Positions 1-8,571 of a DNA stretch of 64,000 nucleotides are shown piece after piece (the stretch's first letter is position 1; every line of letters starts with the position of its first letter). Source of the DNA: an uncultured Dialister sp. (GTDB lineage: Bacteria; Bacillota; Negativicutes; Veillonellales; Dialisteraceae); NCBI GenBank assembly GCA_900314595.1, contig OMVW01000002.1, forward strand, positions 120,552 through 184,551, written 5' to 3'. Made by a program: the position numbers and the translations under genes. The notes under the pieces are model-generated. The model was given only the letters and a program-made list of their open reading frames with translations, made no database searches and was not told the DNA's origin.

Positions 1-2
1 CG

Positions 3-1967
3 ACCGATGTGGAAATCGAAGTTTTTGTTCACGGTGCTCTCTGTGTGTGCTATTCTGGTCAGTGTCTTATGAGCAGTTTCATTGGTGGACGAAGTGGAAA
101 CAGGGGAGCCTGTGCCCAGCCATGCCGTATGCCTTATAAGCTTGTCAACAAAGAAGGCTTGATATGTAACCGGAAAGGCGATTATATTTTAAGCCTTAAG
201 GATATGCTTGGTATTCATCGCATTCCGGAATTTATGAAAGCCGGGGTAGCATCACTGAAGGTAGAGGGAAGGATGAAGAGCCCGGAATATGTTTATAATA
301 CGATTTCTGCCTACAGGAGAGTCATAGACCTTGTGGAAAGGGGACTAAAGGCCGATACAGATTTACTGGAACTTTCCCTGAAAGAAGAATTTAATCGCGG
401 ATATACGTCCGGATACCTTGATGACCACATCGGTAGTGATATGTTTACAGGAAAGGCTCCCGGGAACCATGGTATAGATGCAGGAAACATCGGGACCATT
501 AATAATGAATATTTCATTTTCCAACCTAAATTCACCCCGCATAGGAACCCGGCCGGTGTTTCCTATGAAACGCAGAAGGAAACGATTGCTTTTATTCCTT
601 CCGACGATATAAGACAGGTCAGAAACCTTTCTATAAAAGTCTTTTATTCCGGGGAAAAACCTGCAAAAAACGGCAAGGTATACTGGGTGATGAAACCGGA
701 GAAGAAATCCTTCGAGTTCAGGGACCTCAGGAGAAAAATCCCTTTGCACCTGCAGTTCAATGCTTTTCCAGGAAAACCATTGAGTCTTGTCCTGACGGAT
801 GATTTATCAAATGTTGTAAGAATCTGTTCTGAATATATAGCGGAAACCGCTATTTCCAGAGTGACTTCGGACGAAGAAATTAAAATGCAGCTGTCCCGTC
901 TTGGAAATACCTGGTTTACGGTTCAATCTGTTGAAATCAGGAATGAGGGCTGCATGGTTCCCAAAAGCCTGTTAAACCATATGCGGGCTGAAGGAATTGA
1001 AAAAATACAGCAGCTTCGTGCCCGGCTTCATGAAGAGACTATTCCCGGAGTGAAGGACGGCCATTTCAGCCTGTCTGCTCCAAAAAAGCGGCTGGGGGAA
1101 AAGTATCCGCATATTCTGCTTCGAACATGTTCTCTGAGCCAACTGGAAGAAGCCTGGAAAGAAGGCATTCGTCATTTCATTTTCGGCGGGGAATCCTATG
1201 ACCATCGGGTTGTTTCCAATGCACAGTATGAGGAGGCATTAGCATTTGCCAAAAATAAAGGATGCCGTCTTTACTTTGCCACCCCCCGGGTTGTACGCCA
1301 GAAAAATTTCGAAAAAACAGCATCGATTCTCCCATTTCTGGATTCGTTAAAACCGGATGGAATCATTCTGGAGCATCCCGGCTTTCTGCAGACTATTGAA
1401 AATAATCGAATCGAAGCACCAATCATAGCAGGTTCGTCTTTTAATATTTTTAACAGCAAAGCACTCAAAGCGGCAGATGAGTGGGGGATGAGCGGTGCTA
1501 TAGTGTCCCAGGAAGCGACACTGCCTCAGATTCGGGATATGATTTCCGGAGCTTCTATACCTCTGGCTGCTGTCATTTACGGAAATCAGGAAATGATGAT
1601 TTCAGAGTATTGTGTAATTAATGCCGTTATGGGGGATAAGGATAAAAATCATTGTCCCGGTTATTGCATGCATGATTCTTTCAGCCTGAAGGATTCTGAA
1701 GGAAGACTTTTCCCTATCAAAACAGATGAATGGTGCCATATGCATATCTTAAACTGTAACCGGCTGGATATGCGTCCCTATTTAAAAGAATTGACGGAAG
1801 CAGGCCTTACCTCTCTAATTATGGACGTAAGAGGTATCGGGGAACCTCTTCATGTGATTCTGGGAGATTCAGAAAAGTTCCCGAAAGGAAAATATACACG
1901 TGCTAACGCGTTTAGTCCTGAACAAAAAGGAGTTACAAGAGGACACTTTTTTAAAGGGGTTTTGTAA
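3..1967 (+). CDS. U32 family peptidase / RNA hydroxylase-like protein (5' end outside window)
   Basis: The reading frame is open to the left edge, so the N-terminus is missing; the GTG at 9 is only the first possible start inside the window. The first residues match the U32 signature (E-x-F-x2-G-A-L-C-x4-G-x-C-x-M-S), followed by the conserved G-R-S-G-N-R-G-A-C-A-Q-P-C-R segment. The long C-terminal part (over 500 residues) resembles the extra DUF3656-type domain of larger U32 proteins. Members of this family are either called collagenase-like proteases or act in tRNA/23S rRNA hydroxylation (TrhP, RlhA). Which role applies cannot be decided here. The stop codon overlaps the mutS2 start (TAATG). 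Confidence 0.85.
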   Translation, partial: TDVEIEVFVHGALCVCYSGQCLMSSFIGGRSGNRGACAQPCRMPYKLVNKEGLICNRKGDYILSLKDMLGIHRIPEFMKAGVASLKVEGRMKSPEYVYNTISAYRRVIDLVERGLKADTDLLELSLKEEFNRGYTSGYLDDHIGSDMFTGKAPGNHGIDAGNIGTINNEYFIFQPKFTPHRNPAGVSYETQKETIAFIPSDDIRQVRNLSIKVFYSGEKPAKNGKVYWVMKPEKKSFEFRDLRRKIPLHLQFNAFPGKPLSLVLTDDLSNVVRICSEYIAETAISRVTSDEEIKMQLSRLGNTWFTVQSVEIRNEGCMVPKSLLNHMRAEGIEKIQQLRARLHEETIPGVKDGHFSLSAPKKRLGEKYPHILLRTCSLSQLEEAWKEGIRHFIFGGESYDHRVVSNAQYEEALAFAKNKGCRLYFATPRVVRQKNFEKTASILPFLDSLKPDGIILEHPGFLQTIENNRIEAPIIAGSSFNIFNSKALKAADEWGMSGAIVSQEATLPQIRDMISGASIPLAAVIYGNQEMMISEYCVINAVMGDKDKNHCPGYCMHDSFSLKDSEGRLFPIKTDEWCHMHILNCNRLDMRPYLKELTEAGLTSLIMDVRGIGEPLHVILGDSEKFPKGKYTRANAFSPEQKGVTRGHFFKGVL

Positions 1968-4321
1968 TGGATAAAGATGTACTTGAAATCCTTGAATTTG
2001 ACAAAATAAAGAGAATGCTTTCAGAAGCGGCGCCATCCGCACTCTCTAAAGAAGCAGCACTTCAGTTGAAACCTTCTTATGTACCGGAGGAAGTAGAGAA
2101 ACTTTTAAAGGAAACCGAAGAAGCTTTCCTGCTGCTTCAAAGAGAAATCACGACACCTCTTGGTGAAACCTGCGACATCAGGGATATTCTCCGAAAAGCA
2201 GGAAAAGACAGTATCTTGATGCCGAAAGAATTTCTGGACCTTGCCAGTTCTCTGGATACTTATAAAAAAATGCACCATTATTTCGAAGGGGAACGACACC
2301 TGCTTTATCCTGAGCTGGAAGGGATAGCCTCTTTAATTGTCACACAGGACAGTTTGATTGGACATATTTTCCAGGTCTTTGATGAGCATGGTGAAATTAA
2401 GGATCAGGCATCTCTCAAGCTTTATAGAATTCGAACGCAGAAAGAAACGGTAAAGGCAAGAATCCGCCGGTCTTTTCAGAGAATCATTCAGGACAGGGAT
2501 ACGGCAGGGTATCTGCAGGATTCCATTATTACCCAGAGAAACGGAAGGTATGTAGTACCGGTCAAGGAGGAATATCGTTATAAATTCAGCGGGATTATTC
2601 ATGATCGCTCTTCAACGGGCCAGACGCTTTTCATGGAACCTATGATATCTGTACAACTCAATAATGATCTTGCAGAATTACAGGCTGCTGAAAAGCAGGA
2701 AATTCAGGAAATTCTCCGCCGGCTGACAGGAGAGGTAAAGAAATCCGTTTCCATTATTCGAGATAACTGTCGTATTGCGACAAATATAGAATTTATTTTT
2801 GCCCGGGCAAGGCTGGCATTAGCCATGAAAGCGGTGAAGGCTGTGATATCCGGGAAAGGAGTTCTGGACCTGAGAAAAGCTAGGCATCCTCTTATCCCCT
2901 CTGACAGGGTAGTACCTGTATCTTTGACTCTGTGCAAAACTTTCCGAATTCTTATAATAACCGGTTCCAATGCAGGTGGTAAGACCATTGCTATTAAAAC
3001 AGCAGGACTTCTTGCGCTTATGAACCAGGCTGGCCTTTTCATACCGGCGGAGGAAGGATCTGTTCTTCCGATATATGATCATATCTACGCGATTATTGGA
3101 GATGAACAGAGCATTCAGGATAACCTGTCCACTTTTTCCAGCTATATCACGCAGATGGTGTCATTTTTACCGACAGCCGGGTCAAACGATCTTGTTCTGC
3201 TGGATGAACTGGGATCTGGTACTGATCCAGTTGAAGGGGCTGCTTTGGCACAGGCAGTTACGGAATATCTGCAAATGAACAGTGTTCCCTCTATTATTAC
3301 ATCCCACTTCAGCGAAATGAAAAAGCTTGCTTATGAGACGAAGGGGATTGAAAATGCTTTTGTGGAATTTGATGAGGAAACACTGGCTCCCACTTATCGG
3401 CTGATTATCGGAGTGGCGGGAAACAGTAATGCATTTAAAATCTGCAGGCGGTTCGGTATGCCTGATGTGATTCTGGGTCGTGCTGTTATGCTCAAGGAGT
3501 CATCACCTCTTCATAAAATGGATGAGATCATGGAAAAGCTGAATATCCAGAGCCGGCAGATGGATGAAGAAAAAGAAGAAGTTGATCATCAGCTGCAGCA
3601 GGCGGAAAAGCTCCATAAACAGCTGGTCATCGAACGGGATGACTTATTCCGGAAGAAGGACTCCATTCTTGATAAAGCACGTCAGGAAGCGGAAAATATG
3701 AAGCGGGATTTACGAGTCCAATCTGAATCTATTATCAAAGAACTAAAGAAAAATGCTGCAGTTCTGTCAAAAGAACAACTGGGAATGAAAATCTCTTGTG
3801 CTCGAGACCGAATTAATCAAATATCTATTCCGTCAAAAGATAACAGGCGTAATCCTCTGCCGGCAGACAAAATAAAAGCAGGCCAGTGGGTTTATATTGA
3901 TACTATTGACAGCGAAGGTGTAATTGTCAGCGTTAATCGGAATACGGTTTCTGTTGAATGTGGGATGATTAATGTAAAAGTGACAAGAAATCATCTCTTT
4001 GAGACAGAAAAACCTTCTAAATTGAAGAAGACAATGGTACTTCCACAAAAATCAAAAAATATTGCTTCTACTGTTGAAACTGTTTATACGAGCCTGAACA
4101 TCATAGGAAAAACTGTTGACGAGGCTATTCCCGAGGTTGACAGGTTCCTTAATGACTGTTTTATGGCTGGAATCTCTCCTGTTCAGATTATTCATGGCAA
4201 AGGTACCGGCAAATTGAGGAAGGGAATTCGGGAGTATTTATCCGGTATTAATTTTGTGCGGGAGTATCGTGAAGCAAATCCAACAAATGGGGGAGCTGGT
4301 GTAACAGAAGTATATTTTTAA
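1967..4321 (+). CDS. mutS2: MutS2 family ATPase with C-terminal Smr domain
   Basis: 784 residues, the normal length for MutS2. Residues about 333-340 carry the Walker A motif GSNAGGKT and about 409-421 the Walker B region LLDELGSGTDP. A charged coiled-coil region follows (about 510-620) and an Smr domain fills residues 705-784. In this family the protein splits collided ribosomes or suppresses recombination. The second Smr motif HGKGTGKLR (from H743) is intact, but the first motif, usually LDLRG, reads LNIIG at 710-714, so nuclease activity may be lost. Translationally coupled to the upstream U32 gene by a TAATG overlap. Confidence 0.93.
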   Translation: MDKDVLEILEFDKIKRMLSEAAPSALSKEAALQLKPSYVPEEVEKLLKETEEAFLLLQREITTPLGETCDIRDILRKAGKDSILMPKEFLDLASSLDTYKKMHHYFEGERHLLYPELEGIASLIVTQDSLIGHIFQVFDEHGEIKDQASLKLYRIRTQKETVKARIRRSFQRIIQDRDTAGYLQDSIITQRNGRYVVPVKEEYRYKFSGIIHDRSSTGQTLFMEPMISVQLNNDLAELQAAEKQEIQEILRRLTGEVKKSVSIIRDNCRIATNIEFIFARARLALAMKAVKAVISGKGVLDLRKARHPLIPSDRVVPVSLTLCKTFRILIITGSNAGGKTIAIKTAGLLALMNQAGLFIPAEEGSVLPIYDHIYAIIGDEQSIQDNLSTFSSYITQMVSFLPTAGSNDLVLLDELGSGTDPVEGAALAQAVTEYLQMNSVPSIITSHFSEMKKLAYETKGIENAFVEFDEETLAPTYRLIIGVAGNSNAFKICRRFGMPDVILGRAVMLKESSPLHKMDEIMEKLNIQSRQMDEEKEEVDHQLQQAEKLHKQLVIERDDLFRKKDSILDKARQEAENMKRDLRVQSESIIKELKKNAAVLSKEQLGMKISCARDRINQISIPSKDNRRNPLPADKIKAGQWVYIDTIDSEGVIVSVNRNTVSVECGMINVKVTRNHLFETEKPSKLKKTMVLPQKSKNIASTVETVYTSLNIIGKTVDEAIPEVDRFLNDCFMAGISPVQIIHGKGTGKLRKGIREYLSGINFVREYREANPTNGGAGVTEVYF

Positions 4322-4368
4322 TTCAATTCAAAGATATAAAAATTTTTGCTTATTTCGTTATATTCTTA

Positions 4369-4377
4369 TGGTATAAA
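4369..4377 (+). promoter_or_regulatory. possible extended -10 promoter for the fakB-fakA unit
   Basis: TG-G-TATAAA at 4369-4377 looks like an extended -10 element in the 120-nt gap after mutS2. I see no good -35. It would drive the unknown gene at 4445 and the fak genes. Confidence 0.35.
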
Positions 4378-4444
4378 ACTTGACCAAAGCTTTATTGAGT
4401 TATATATTTAAGAAGTGGGAAAATGTAAAATTACAGGTGATACT

Positions 4445-4822
4445 ATGTTTAATTTGCCAAATAAATATGTTGAAATTGACGGATTCAGAATTCCTGCGAA
4501 TAAAGCAGATGAATACAAACGAATCCGCAATAGTATGGAAAAAGAAGCGGAACGCTTTTTCAGGACTTTCTGCGAAGTTGTTAAAAAAGAAAAACTGGTG
4601 GATCTTCTGGGCGAAGGAATTGTGGGATATTCTTCCACCGGAGAAATGCTTGCCCGCATATCACTAGATCCTTTTGAGCTTTCCGCTATGAACGTAGCTC
4701 TTCAGAGAAGGAAAATCAAGGAATACATTCTGGCAACCAATGGATATGATGAAGACGACTACCAGCAGCTTTTGAAAGAGTTTGCTGATAGAAAAGCTAA
4801 AAGGAAAGCCGGAGAAAAATAA
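4445..4822 (+). CDS. conserved hypothetical protein, 125 aa
   Basis: I do not recognise this family. The ATG at 4445 is chosen over an in-frame ATG at 4415 because AGGTGA (about 4435-4440) sits at good spacing before it. The protein starts MFNLPNKYVEIDG and is mostly charged helix, with a lysine-rich C-terminus (residues about 105-125). There is no signal peptide or membrane segment, so it is probably cytoplasmic. It precedes fakB by 24 nt on the same strand and is likely co-transcribed with the fatty acid kinase genes; a functional link is only inference from this position. Confidence 0.75.
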   Translation: MFNLPNKYVEIDGFRIPANKADEYKRIRNSMEKEAERFFRTFCEVVKKEKLVDLLGEGIVGYSSTGEMLARISLDPFELSAMNVALQRRKIKEYILATNGYDEDDYQQLLKEFADRKAKRKAGEK

Positions 4823-4846
4823 AATAACAGGAAGGACTCTTTTGCT

Positions 4847-5680
4847 ATGATTCATTTAGTCGTGGATAGCACAGCTGCTATACCAAAGGATTTTCTGGAT
4901 TCTCACAAGAACATCCGGATTATTCCATTATTTATTTCCATTAATGGGGAATATGTTTCGGAGTATGAAGCCACTATTGAACAAGTGATTGACTATTCTG
5001 AGAGGACGAAAAAGGCCATTCAGACCAGCCAGCCCAGCACGGGAGATTTTATTAAGATTTTTAATGAAATCGCTCCGGAGGACCCGATTATAGTCATATG
5101 CCTCACATCCGGGGTCAGTGGCGCCTATAATGGCGCAGTACTGGCTGCGCGGCAGTCCGGCAGAAAAAATATTACGGTTATCAATTCCAGGACGACTGCT
5201 ATCGGGATGATGCAGCTTGTTGAAGACGCGGTTGAATTGATTGACCAGGGGCTCACTTTTGAGGAAATTTCAGCAAAGCTTCTCGATGCAGCCGACCATA
5301 TGCGGACTACCTTTACAGTAGATACTCTTGATTATCTCAGAAGAGGGGGAAGAATCGGCAAGGCGGCAGGTCTCATTGGCAGTATACTGAAAATTAAACC
5401 GGTGATTTACCTTAATGATAAAAATGAAGTCGATGTGCTGGCCAAAGTCAGAACCGGTAAAAAGGCGGCTGCGGCGATGATTGATTACCTTCATAAGAAT
5501 TCCCCCTGCAAACGGATTGGAATCGTACATCTTGAAAATGAAGAGGGCGGCAGGGCTTTACAGGCTAAAGTCCAGGAAGAATATCCGGACGTTGAAGTAA
5601 CTTTATCAACCGGTACCCCTGTTTTGGCATCTTATCTGGGACCTGGGTTGACGGGAATTATTTTTGAAAGTGCCAAATAA
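4847..5680 (+). CDS. fakB: DegV family fatty acid-binding protein (FakB)
   Basis: 277 residues with the DegV fold. Conserved parts are the N-terminal VVDSTAAIP segment, TSQPSTGDF near residues 63-71 and TSGVSGAYNGA near 87-97, which line the acyl-carboxylate pocket in FakB proteins. FakB holds a free fatty acid while FakA phosphorylates it, giving acyl-phosphate for phospholipid synthesis. The kinase gene follows immediately, which strongly supports this role over the older name DegV. The start has GGAAGGA upstream at good distance. Confidence 0.9.
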   Translation: MIHLVVDSTAAIPKDFLDSHKNIRIIPLFISINGEYVSEYEATIEQVIDYSERTKKAIQTSQPSTGDFIKIFNEIAPEDPIIVICLTSGVSGAYNGAVLAARQSGRKNITVINSRTTAIGMMQLVEDAVELIDQGLTFEEISAKLLDAADHMRTTFTVDTLDYLRRGGRIGKAAGLIGSILKIKPVIYLNDKNEVDVLAKVRTGKKAAAAMIDYLHKNSPCKRIGIVHLENEEGGRALQAKVQEEYPDVEVTLSTGTPVLASYLGPGLTGIIFESAK

Positions 5681-5694
5681 TGGGGGACATAAAT

Positions 5695-7296
5695 ATGTAT
5701 AATGTCATTGATGGAGTTTATTTCAAGAATATGCTGACCGGGGCATATCAACTGTTTCAGGAGAAATACGAGATTATTAATCAGCTGAATGTATTCCCTG
5801 TACCGGATGGTGATACGGGAAACAATATGCTGAATACATTGAAATCCATGTACAGCATGATTGCTGAAGAGAATACAGATCAGCCGGTGGGAATCCTGGC
5901 TGAGAAGGCTGCTGCCGGTGCTATCATGGGAGCCAGAGGCAATTCCGGCGTTATCCTTTCCCAGATTATTCATGGCATCAGTCGCGGACTTCATGGTAAA
6001 AAAACCGCATCCTGCGGGCAAATGAGCAAAGCTTTCCAGTATGGCATTCTTTATGCATATCGTGCGGTTACAAAACCGGTAGAGGGGACCATCCTTTCTG
6101 TTGCAAGAGGCATAGCCAAAGGCACAAGAGAATTTATCCGTACAGAAACGGATTTCAGTAAAATTCTCGAAGCATCTATTGCTTGCGGCAATGAAGCATT
6201 GGCCAGGACTCCTGAACAGCTTCAGATTTTAAAGGATGCCAATGTAGTAGATGCCGGCGGTCAGGGATTGATTTTCTTCCTCATGGGCTGTCTCAATGGG
6301 CTGACCGGTCAGGTTGAGGACATCAAAGTCGAAGTAAAACCTGTAATTAGCCGGCTGGAAGCAAAAGGGGAATCCTTCTCCATCGAATATCCTTACTGCA
6401 CTGAATTTATTATCAGCCCATGCAAAGTAAGAGCAAAAGAAGTACGCAAGAAGCTGAGCGCCTGGGGCGAATCCATGATTGTTGCAGAAGGCGATAATCT
6501 TGTAAAAGTCCATATTCATGCCCAGCGCCCCGGTCATGTCCTTGACATGGCAGCAGATTGGGGCACGCTTCATGATATCAAATGCGATAATATGGTTGAT
6601 CAATTCCATAAGAATAAGGAAAAGCAGCAGAAGCTCGTTAAAAAACCGCTGGGAATACTTACTGTTGTTTCTGGCGACGGGTGGACAGAACTGTTCAGGA
6701 AATTGGGAGCTGATGTCGTTTCAGGCGGACAGTCCATGAATCCTTCCGTACAAGAATTAAATAATGGCATGGATAATGGGAATTATGATAAATATATCAT
6801 CCTTCCCAATAATAAAAATATCATTCTGGCAGCTCAGCAGCTCCAGAAGATGCTGGGCGAAAAGGTCCATATTGTTCCTTCAACCAACCCGATGGAAGGG
6901 CTTGCGGCAGCCATGGCATTCTCAGAAGAAAATACACTGGAAGAAAATCTTTCTGCCATGAAGGAAAGAGTTTCCGAAATTACTTCTGCCATGATTACCA
7001 CCGCCGTCAGAGACAGCATAGTGGGAAAATCAGTCATTCACAAAGATGATTTCATGGGCATTACAAGAAATCATGAAGTTATAGCAAAAAAGGATTTTGC
7101 GGAATGCCTTGACGGAGTACTGAAAATCATTATTAATGATGAGACTGAAATAGTGACCGTTTATTATGGAGACACCCTTTCCGAAGAAGAATGTAGAAAA
7201 GAACTGGACCGTCTCGAAGAAACTTATCCTGATGTGACTTTCGAAATGTATGATGGCGGTCAGCCGCTTTATCCCATGTTTATTTCCGCTGAATAA
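5695..7296 (+). CDS. fakA: fatty acid kinase catalytic subunit FakA (DAK2/DhaL domain)
   Basis: The ATG at 5695 is preferred over the ATG at 5680, which overlaps the fakB stop, because GGGGGA at 5683-5688 lies just before it; the product is then 533 residues. The N-terminal DhaL kinase domain holds the nucleotide/Mg motif PDGDTGNNM and later NVVDAGGQG. The C-terminal half resembles a DegV-like domain, the usual FakA plan. It phosphorylates FakB-bound fatty acids. A strong bidirectional terminator at 7301-7344 ends the unit. Confidence 0.92.
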   Translation: MYNVIDGVYFKNMLTGAYQLFQEKYEIINQLNVFPVPDGDTGNNMLNTLKSMYSMIAEENTDQPVGILAEKAAAGAIMGARGNSGVILSQIIHGISRGLHGKKTASCGQMSKAFQYGILYAYRAVTKPVEGTILSVARGIAKGTREFIRTETDFSKILEASIACGNEALARTPEQLQILKDANVVDAGGQGLIFFLMGCLNGLTGQVEDIKVEVKPVISRLEAKGESFSIEYPYCTEFIISPCKVRAKEVRKKLSAWGESMIVAEGDNLVKVHIHAQRPGHVLDMAADWGTLHDIKCDNMVDQFHKNKEKQQKLVKKPLGILTVVSGDGWTELFRKLGADVVSGGQSMNPSVQELNNGMDNGNYDKYIILPNNKNIILAAQQLQKMLGEKVHIVPSTNPMEGLAAAMAFSEENTLEENLSAMKERVSEITSAMITTAVRDSIVGKSVIHKDDFMGITRNHEVIAKKDFAECLDGVLKIIINDETEIVTVYYGDTLSEEECRKELDRLEETYPDVTFEMYDGGQPLYPMFISAE

Positions 7297-7300
7297 TTAT

Positions 7301-7344
7301 AAAATAAAAAGGATGAGCCTTAAGGCTCATCCTTTTTATTTTAT
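7301..7344. terminator. bidirectional rho-independent terminator
   Basis: Near-perfect palindrome centred on TTAA with arms GGATGAGCC and GGCTCATCC, flanked by A-rich sequence on the left and T-rich sequence on the right. It can end both fakA (+) and the convergent gene at 7377 (-). Confidence 0.9.
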
Positions 7345-7376
7345 CTTGTTTGTCAGGAATTCATGAGAAAAAAGGA

Positions 7377-7757
7377 TCAGTTTGCACTGATTGTACCTGC
7401 ATCATTTGCCGCTTTTGTTTCGGCACCATCAACAGGGCTTGGATAGAAGTACATAATCCGGTCAGGCTGGAAATATTTGCTTGCAAGTCGTTTGGCCAGA
7501 ATAGGAGTCATAGCCTGCTCAAAATCGACAATTTCAATAGGTGATAATGTGGTATCTTCCACCAGTACAATAATTGCCGGGTTTACCTCAGGCGCATTGG
7601 CGGGAACTTCACTCCTGTCCAGCGGGATACTGAAAATAAGGCGAACGGTTGCTACATACTGCTCTTTATAATTGAAAATCGTTCCCCTAAAGGTATTTTC
7701 CCATAAAGTCCGCATCAGATCGATACGGTATAAATCCGGTTGTTTTTCTTCCTGCAT
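7377..7757 (-). CDS. conserved hypothetical protein, 126 aa
   Basis: I do not recognise the family. A strong AGGAGG ribosome site lies before the ATG at 7757, and there is a plausible minus-strand promoter, so the gene looks real despite open frames on the other strand. The protein has alternating beta-type segments such as TVRLIFSIPL and NPAIIVLVEDTT in the first half and ILAKRLASKYFQPDRIMYFYP in the second. No signal peptide or membrane helix is visible. It is a single-gene unit between convergent fakA and divergent cobU. Confidence 0.72.
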   Translation of the reverse strand: MQEEKQPDLYRIDLMRTLWENTFRGTIFNYKEQYVATVRLIFSIPLDRSEVPANAPEVNPAIIVLVEDTTLSPIEIVDFEQAMTPILAKRLASKYFQPDRIMYFYPSPVDGAETKAANDAGTISAN

Positions 7758-7798
7758 AAAATAACCTCCTATATGAGCTTTACTCTGTAATTGTTTCT

Positions 7799-7827
7799 AT
7801 TTTATCTCATTTCTAAGTCATTGAAAA
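7799..7827 (-). promoter_or_regulatory. promoter for the 126-aa hypothetical gene
   Basis: On the minus strand, -35 TTTTCA (plus 7822-7827) and -10 TAAAAT (plus 7799-7804) are 17 nt apart, about 40-70 nt before the start at 7757. Confidence 0.45.
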
Positions 7828-7898
7828 GTATAAATCCTTTTAACCCGGACATTTAGGGAATCCATGGTTGCTTTCGTTAAAAGTGCGTTGTGAATTTC

Positions 7899-7927
7899 TG
7901 GAAAGGTAGTTGTAGTTATGGTATTAT
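7899..7927 (+). promoter_or_regulatory. promoter of the cobamide gene cluster
   Basis: -35-like TGGAAA (7899-7904), 17-nt spacer, extended -10 TG-G-TATTAT (7919-7927), giving a short leader of about 40 nt before cobU. I see no cobalamin riboswitch (no B12-box) in it. Confidence 0.5.
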
Positions 7928-7971
7928 TTAATAGTAAAATTGTTTCTCGAAAATCGGGATGGAGGTGGTGA

Positions 7972-8571
7972 ATGGGCATGAAAAATAAAATTTATCTGGT
8001 GCTGGGAGGTGCCAGAAGCGGGAAAAGTGAATTTGCCGAAAAGCTGATGTATCATTCTACAGGGAAAAGAAAAGGATACATAGCAACAAGCCAGATTCTT
8101 GACGATGAAATGAAATACAGGGTGATTTTGCACAGACAACGGCGTCCTTCTGACTGGAAAACTTTTGAGGTCATGCATGCCGTTGGGGAACATATGGATA
8201 CCATACTTGATGAAGCGGATACGGTCCTGTTTGACTGTATTACAATGTATGTTAACAATATCCTGATGGACCACATGAAAGGTATTACTGTTGAGACATT
8301 AGGCGTTTCCGATTTAACCCAGTTGCAGCAGGTTCTGGAAGAGGATTTAAATCATATGTTTTCCAAGCTGGCCATAATGGAAGGCAAAGAAATCATATTT
8401 GTTTCTGATGAACTTGGTATGGGTATCGTTCCGGCCAATGCAATGAGCAGAGTATACAGGGATCTTGTCGGGCTGGCCAACCAATACATAGCAAAAAGGG
8501 CAGACAAGGTATATCTCTCCATTGCCGGAATCACAGTAGAGCTCAAAGAAAGAGGAGTGGAGCTGTTATGA
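7972..8571 (+). CDS. cobU: bifunctional adenosylcobinamide kinase / adenosylcobinamide-phosphate guanylyltransferase
   Basis: 199 residues, slightly longer than the usual 180-190. The N-terminal P-loop GGARSGKSEFAEKL and the following HRQRRP segment (histidine that takes GMP) are the CobU signatures. It phosphorylates adenosylcobinamide and adds GMP to give adenosylcobinamide-GDP, the substrate of CobS. GGAGGT lies 5 nt before the ATG at 7972; the ATG at 7978 is an alternative. First gene of the cobamide cluster; its end overlaps the cobQ start by 4 nt. Confidence 0.93.
   Translation: MGMKNKIYLVLGGARSGKSEFAEKLMYHSTGKRKGYIATSQILDDEMKYRVILHRQRRPSDWKTFEVMHAVGEHMDTILDEADTVLFDCITMYVNNILMDHMKGITVETLGVSDLTQLQQVLEEDLNHMFSKLAIMEGKEIIFVSDELGMGIVPANAMSRVYRDLVGLANQYIAKRADKVYLSIAGITVELKERGVELL

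Noticed and set aside
4380..4667. 95-residue plus-strand frame overlapping the 4445 gene
   Set aside because: Different frame, no ribosome site, and it competes with a better-supported gene.
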